NCBI RefSeq assembly: GCF_014298075.1
Contig: NZ_CP060418.1
Location: 1,426,001-1,490,000 of the forward strand
Origin: Enterobacter sp. JUb54
GTDB taxonomy: Bacteria > Pseudomonadota > Gammaproteobacteria > Enterobacterales > Enterobacteriaceae
Reading direction: 5' to 3'
Length of the DNA: 64,000 bases
The notes below the pieces were generated by a model that had not been told where the DNA came from, did no database searches, and worked only from the letters and a program-made list of their open reading frames with translations. A program made the position numbers and the translations under genes. Position 1 is the first letter of the stretch; the number at the start of each line of letters is the position of its first letter. This document shows positions 59,932 through 64,000 of this stretch, one piece after another.

Positions 59932-61242
59932 ATGACAACGCCAATAAAACCCAGCAAAGTGCGTTATGGTATTTTGATATTTCTGTTTCTCGCCACCGTA
60001 TTTAATTATGCCGACCGGGCAACCTTGTCCGTCGTTGCCCCGATGATGAGTAAAGAGTTAGGTTTCGATCCCGAAGCCATGGGGCTGGCTTTTTCGGTAT
60101 TCGGGATTTCGTATGTGGTGATGCAGATCCCCGGCGGCTGGCTGCTGGATAAATATGGCTCCCGCCTAGTCTACGGCTTTGCATTAATTGGCTGGTCCGT
60201 CGTCACCATGTTTCAGGGCACCATCTACCTGTACGCCAGCCCACTGATCGTGTTGATTATTTTACGCCTGATGATGGGGGCTATAGAAGCGCCGGCGTTT
60301 CCCGCCAATAGCCGCCTGAGCGTCCAGTGGTTCCCGAATAAAGAGCGAGGGTTCGTCACCTCGGTTTACCAGGCGGCACAATATATCTCTCTGGGTATTA
60401 TTACCCCGTTGATGACCATTATTTTGCATAATTTAAGCTGGCATTACGTCTTTTATTATATTGGCGCCATCGGGGTGGTACTGGGGATATTCTGGCTGAT
60501 TAAAGTCAGAGATCCGCTACAGCACCCAGGCATCAATCAACAGGAAATCGATTATATCCGCGATGGCGGCGGCGAGCCGGAGCTGGGTAGTCGTAAAATA
60601 CAGCAGAAACTCACCCTCGCGCAGATTAAAAGCGTCTGCGTCAACCGGATGATGATCGGCGTTTATATCGGCCAGTTCTGCGTGACGTCGATTACCTGGT
60701 TCTTCCTGACCTGGTTTCCCACCTATCTGTATCAGGCCAAGGGGATGTCGATTCTGAAGGTGGGCTTCGTCGCCAGTATCCCGGCGATCGCCGGATTCAT
60801 CGGCGGACTGTTGGGAGGCGTCTTTTCCGACTGGCTGCTGAAACAGGGCTACAGCCTGACCACCGCCCGTAAACTGCCGGTGATCTGCGGCATGCTGCTC
60901 TCCTGCGTGATTGTCGTGGCTAACTATACCAGTTCGGAAGTGGTCGTCATCGCCGCCATGAGTCTGGCCTTCTTCGCCAAAGGGTTTGGCAACCTTGGCT
61001 GGTGCATTCTCAGCGATACCTCGCCGAAAGAGATGCTCGGCATTGCCGGCGGCGTGTTTAACATGTGCGGTAACCTGGCGAGCATCATCACCCCGCTGGT
61101 GATTGGGGTGATCCTCGCCAACACCCACTCGTTTGATTACGCCATTTTGTATGTCGGCTCCATGGGCGTACTGGGCCTGTTCTCATACCTGTTTGTGGTC
61201 GGCCCGCTGGACCGGATAACCCTCACCCCGCGCCTTGCCTGA
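59932..61242 (+). CDS. MFS hexarate (galactarate/talarate) transporter
   Basis: A 436-residue, 12-helix MFS protein of the anion:cation symporter class, like GudP/GarP (FNYADRATLSVVAPMMSKELGFDP; GGWLLDKYGSRLVYG; ISDTSPKEMLGIAGGVFN-like segment near 360). It follows the dehydratase by 106 bases and is probably in the same operon, importing its substrate. AAAGGAG precedes the ATG at 59932. Confidence 0.88.
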   Translation: MTTPIKPSKVRYGILIFLFLATVFNYADRATLSVVAPMMSKELGFDPEAMGLAFSVFGISYVVMQIPGGWLLDKYGSRLVYGFALIGWSVVTMFQGTIYLYASPLIVLIILRLMMGAIEAPAFPANSRLSVQWFPNKERGFVTSVYQAAQYISLGIITPLMTIILHNLSWHYVFYYIGAIGVVLGIFWLIKVRDPLQHPGINQQEIDYIRDGGGEPELGSRKIQQKLTLAQIKSVCVNRMMIGVYIGQFCVTSITWFFLTWFPTYLYQAKGMSILKVGFVASIPAIAGFIGGLLGGVFSDWLLKQGYSLTTARKLPVICGMLLSCVIVVANYTSSEVVVIAAMSLAFFAKGFGNLGWCILSDTSPKEMLGIAGGVFNMCGNLASIITPLVIGVILANTHSFDYAILYVGSMGVLGLFSYLFVVGPLDRITLTPRLA

Positions 61243-61307
61243 AGTTAAATCCCTGGCGAATATCGCCCCCGCTGTTTCGCAACACACTCCTGCGAAACAG
61301 CGGTTTT

Positions 61308-62213
61308 TTAGTAGGTAATACCCGGCGGGTTCACCGCTGATTGCGCCACCGCCTCGCCCTGCTCTCCCCAACGCGCCAGCACCTGCTGATACTCCCCGCG
61401 CGCGATAGCGCCGTCCAGCGCCGCCTGCAGCGCATACACCAGGCCGTTGCCCTTGTTGGTGGTGGTCGCCACCCAGGCTTTCTTCGGCCCCAACCCCACC
61501 ACTTTGGTGGTGCCGCTCAGCGCCGCTTTGTAAGCCGCCGTCGACTGCGGGCCAAAGAAGACGTCGGCGCGCCCGGACTGGATGTACAGATTGCCAGAAG
61601 CGTCATCGGTCAGATAGACCGGCAGCGCCGGCGGGCGCCCTGCCGTTTTGTTTTCCTCGTTCCAGCCCAACAAAATACGCTCCTGATTGGTACCGGAACC
61701 GACGATCACCTTGCGACCCGAGAGGTCCGCCGGACCGCTGATTTGCGCAATATTGCTGGTCGACTTCACGGAAAACGCCAGCGAATCGACGCGATAGGTG
61801 GCGAAATCGAACTTCGTTTTACGCTGCTCGGTGACGGCGATATTGACCAGCGCCACATCATAGCGCCCGGAGGTGATCCCCAGCGGCCAGTCTTCCCACG
61901 CCGTGGGCACCAGCTTAAGCTTGAGCCCTAAACTTCCCGCCAGCAGACGGGCGATATCCGGATCGCTGCCGATGCGCGTGCGGTTGTCGCTTGCCAGCAG
62001 CGCCAGCGGCGGCGAGTTCAGCGCCGAAATGGCCACCGTCAACGTGCCGGGTTCCACAAAACGGTAGTTGGCCGGGACCCTGGCGATCGCCGTGGGATCC
62101 GCCGTCACCGGCAGCGGCGTTTCGTTGGCCTTCAGGTCGATGTCCGCCTGCACGTCGGCTGCCATCACCGTTGAAATGGCGGCGAGCGCCAACACACTTG
62201 TCCTTGTTTTCAT
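61308..62213 (-). CDS. Amino-acid-type ABC substrate-binding protein
   Basis: A 301-residue family 3 binding protein with a signal peptide (about 23 residues, cleavage after DVQA). Segments GSDPDIARLLAGSLGLKLKLVPTAWEDWPLGITSGRYDVALVNIAVTEQR are typical of polar amino-acid binders. The ligand is unknown. Its ATG overlaps the ATPase stop. Confidence 0.87.
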   Translation of the reverse strand: MKTRTSVLALAAISTVMAADVQADIDLKANETPLPVTADPTAIARVPANYRFVEPGTLTVAISALNSPPLALLASDNRTRIGSDPDIARLLAGSLGLKLKLVPTAWEDWPLGITSGRYDVALVNIAVTEQRKTKFDFATYRVDSLAFSVKSTSNIAQISGPADLSGRKVIVGSGTNQERILLGWNEENKTAGRPPALPVYLTDDASGNLYIQSGRADVFFGPQSTAAYKAALSGTTKVVGLGPKKAWVATTTNKGNGLVYALQAALDGAIARGEYQQVLARWGEQGEAVAQSAVNPPGITY

Positions 62214-62986
62214 GCCAGCACCTTCGATAAAAATTGCCGCGTTCGCGGATGTTGCGGATGGTTGAGCACCTCATCGCTGCTGCCCTGTTCGATGATTTTG
62301 CCCTCCACCATAAACACCACTTTGTCGGCCACTTCGCGGGCGAAGCCGATTTCGTGGGTTACCACCACCAGCGTGGTGCCGGAGCGCGCCAGCTTTTTAA
62401 TCACGTCGAGCACTTCGCCCACCAGCTCAGGATCGAGCGCCGAGGTCGGTTCATCAAACAGAATCACTCTCGGCTTGAGGGCCAGCGCCCGGGCAATGGC
62501 GATGCGCTGCTGCTGCCCGCCGGAGAGATGCCGCGACCAGGCATCGGCCTTGTGGCGCAGGCCCACCACATCAAGCAGGTCATAGGCGCGGGCTATCGCC
62601 TCTTTGCGGGTCGCCTGCTTGTGAGCAATCGGCGCTTCAATCAGGTTTTCCAGCACCGTCAGGTGCGGGAACAGATTGAAGTTCTGGAAGACATAGCCGA
62701 CGTTGACGCGCTGTCGCAGAATCGCTTTCTCTTTCAGTTCATACAGCTTGTCGCCCTCGCGGCGGTAGCCAATATAGTCCCCGTCAATCTGGATAAATCC
62801 TTCATCTACCCGCTCCAGATGGTTAATGGTGCGCAGCAGCGTGGACTTGCCAGACCCGGAAGGGCCGAGGATCACCGTGACGGTGCCGGGAGGGATCTCC
62901 AGCGACACATCGTCCAGCGCCTTGTGGCGACCGAAGTACTTGCTGACCCCGGTAATCGAAATATGGCCGTTAAGAGAGTTGGGCAT
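62210..62986 (-). CDS. Amino-acid-type ABC ATPase
   Basis: A 258-residue ATPase of the HisP/GlnQ class: Walker A GPSGSGKST near 41, Q-loop YVFQNFNLFPHL, signature LSGGQQQR, Walker B ILFDEPTSALDPELVGEVL. GGAGG precedes the start, which lies 17 bases inside the permease gene. Confidence 0.94.
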   Translation of the reverse strand: MPNSLNGHISITGVSKYFGRHKALDDVSLEIPPGTVTVILGPSGSGKSTLLRTINHLERVDEGFIQIDGDYIGYRREGDKLYELKEKAILRQRVNVGYVFQNFNLFPHLTVLENLIEAPIAHKQATRKEAIARAYDLLDVVGLRHKADAWSRHLSGGQQQRIAIARALALKPRVILFDEPTSALDPELVGEVLDVIKKLARSGTTLVVVTHEIGFAREVADKVVFMVEGKIIEQGSSDEVLNHPQHPRTRQFLSKVLA

Positions 62987-63902
62987 GGATGGCCTCCTGC
63001 GGTTTCTGCTGCGGCTGCGGGGCGGTTTCCTGAAGCTGCCGACGACGCGGCGAGTTCACCGCCGAGCGGCGTTCGCTGCGGGCCAGAGCGCGTTCCACCA
63101 GATACTGAATCACTGACAGCACGCTGGTGATCACCAGGTACCAGACGGCGCCGACCATCAGCAGCGGGATCACCTCCTGGGTACGGTTGTAGATCATCTG
63201 AATGGTGTAAAACAGCTCCGGCATCGCCAGCACGTAGACCATCGCCGTGCCTTTGGCGAGGCTGATAATTTCGTTAAAGCCGGCGGGCAAAATCGTCCGC
63301 AGCGCCTGCGGCAGAATAATCCGCAGCGTGCGGCGCCATGCCGGCAGCCCCAGCGCCGCCGCGGCCTCATACTGCCCGTGATCAACCCCAAGGAAACCGC
63401 CGCGAATAATCTCGGCGGTGTAGGCGCTCTGCACCAGGGTCAGCCCGACCACCGCCGTCGAAAATTGCCCCAGTACGTTGATGGTCTGGTAGCTCCCCCA
63501 GCTAAAGGCGGTAAACGGGATGCCAATCGACAGCGTGTCGTACAGATAGGAAAAGTTGTAGAGAATGATCAGCACCACTATCAGCGGCAGCGAACGGAAC
63601 AGCCAGATATAGCCCCAGGCAAGGCTGCTCAACAACCAGGAGGAAGAGAGCCGGGCCAGCGCCAGCACGCCGCCGAACAGCACGCTGAGGACAGTGCCGA
63701 TCAGCGTCAACAGCAGGGTCTGCCCCAGCCCTTCAAGGATCACCGGGTCGAAGAACCAGCGGGCAAACACCGCCCACTCCCAGCGCGGGTTAAAGGCCAC
63801 CGACTGCACCACGCCCGCCAGCACCAGCAGCGCCAGCAGCGCCCCGACGGCGCGCAGTGGGTAGCGCGCCGGAACCACTTTTATCGTTTCCGAATGCGTC
63901 AT
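62970..63902 (-). CDS. Amino-acid-type ABC permease
   Basis: A 310-residue inner-membrane permease of the HisM/GlnP class with an extra N-terminal helix and a long charged C-terminal tail. The EAA loop is EAAAALGLPAWRRTLRIILPQALR near 200. It forms one operon with the ATPase and binding protein. GGAGG precedes the start at 63902. Confidence 0.93.
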   Translation of the reverse strand: MTHSETIKVVPARYPLRAVGALLALLVLAGVVQSVAFNPRWEWAVFARWFFDPVILEGLGQTLLLTLIGTVLSVLFGGVLALARLSSSWLLSSLAWGYIWLFRSLPLIVVLIILYNFSYLYDTLSIGIPFTAFSWGSYQTINVLGQFSTAVVGLTLVQSAYTAEIIRGGFLGVDHGQYEAAAALGLPAWRRTLRIILPQALRTILPAGFNEIISLAKGTAMVYVLAMPELFYTIQMIYNRTQEVIPLLMVGAVWYLVITSVLSVIQYLVERALARSERRSAVNSPRRRQLQETAPQPQQKPQEAIHAQLS

Positions 63903-63911
63903 GTGGCCTCC

Positions 63912-64000
63912 TCAGGCGCTTTGGCTCAGGGCGCTGACCGCCAGCGCTTTGCTGAAGCGCAGCCGTCCGTCAAACGGCGGCTGGCTGTACTCTTCCGGGT
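63912..64000 (-). CDS. Unrecognised gene, C-terminal end only
   Basis: The frame is open from the window edge to TGA at 63912-63914 and reads PEEYSQPPFDGRL, then RFSKALAVSALSQSA. It is nine bases upstream of the permease start on the same strand, so it belongs to the same operon. Too short to identify. Confidence 0.5.
   Translation of the reverse strand, partial: PEEYSQPPFDGRLRFSKALAVSALSQSA

Overview
The window is chromosomal DNA of an enterobacterium, almost certainly Klebsiella (K. pneumoniae complex). Many genes are near-identical in sequence or order to Escherichia coli K-12 genes of the 33-min region (sra/rpsV, maeA, adhP, fdnGHI, yddG, narUZYWV, nhoA, yddH, pptA, yncG). Between these backbone genes sit Klebsiella-type blocks that K-12 lacks. 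Base composition is GC-rich almost throughout. Intergenic Klebsiella-type REP/BIME palindromes recur from about 50.8 kb to 59.9 kb. I saw no rRNA, tRNA, CRISPR array, prophage or intact insertion sequence.

Layout. 0-4.9 kb: end of a metallo-beta-lactamase-fold gene, an Rrf2 regulator, a DUF1360 membrane protein, a two-gene folate-independent methionine synthase unit (DUF1852/MesX plus core-MetE/MesD) and a LysE-type exporter. 4.9-12.2 kb: sra and maeA, an ABC-F ATPase preceded by a structured leader with a small ORF, a MarR-GNAT fusion, an exported family I pyrophosphatase, and adhP. 12.3-19.4 kb: a tightly overlapping operon with a peptide-type ABC importer, a luciferase-like monooxygenase and a double AhpD-like protein, of unknown substrate. 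19.4-22.2 kb: an AraJ-like MFS protein, a glycine-zipper protein and PPK2. 22.3-28.0 kb: formate dehydrogenase N (with a selenocysteine TGA in fdnG) and yddG. 28.0-35.3 kb: catBCA-benABCD, which converts benzoate through catechol to the muconolactone/enol-lactone stage, with a divergent IclR regulator. 35.3-37.5 kb: the smvA efflux pump and its repressor smvR. 37.8-45.9 kb: narU-narZYWV, nitrate reductase Z.

46-58 kb is a mosaic: a LysR/CMD/tautomerase unit, nhoA, an FbpABC-type importer with three exact 90-bp BIME units between its genes, yddH, a MITE-like element, MarR plus DUF6616, a dfsB gene broken by a nonsense codon, an orphan nadS antitoxin with only the tail of its toxin, then pptA and yncG. 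57.3-61.2 kb is a galactarate/talarate unit (LacI regulator, dehydratase, MFS transporter). 61.3-64 kb is a polar amino-acid-type ABC importer, cut at the window edge.

Functionally the window covers anaerobic respiration (formate to nitrate, through fdnGHI and narZYWV), aromatic and sugar-acid catabolism, efflux (SmvA, YddG) and several importers of unknown substrate. The most unusual signals are the leader in front of the ABC-F gene (mutually exclusive pairings around the stop codon of a 27-codon ORF), the duplicated anti-Shine-Dalgarno repeats in front of the KPN_01854-type operon, and the decaying toxin-antitoxin and dfsB loci bracketed by BIMEs.
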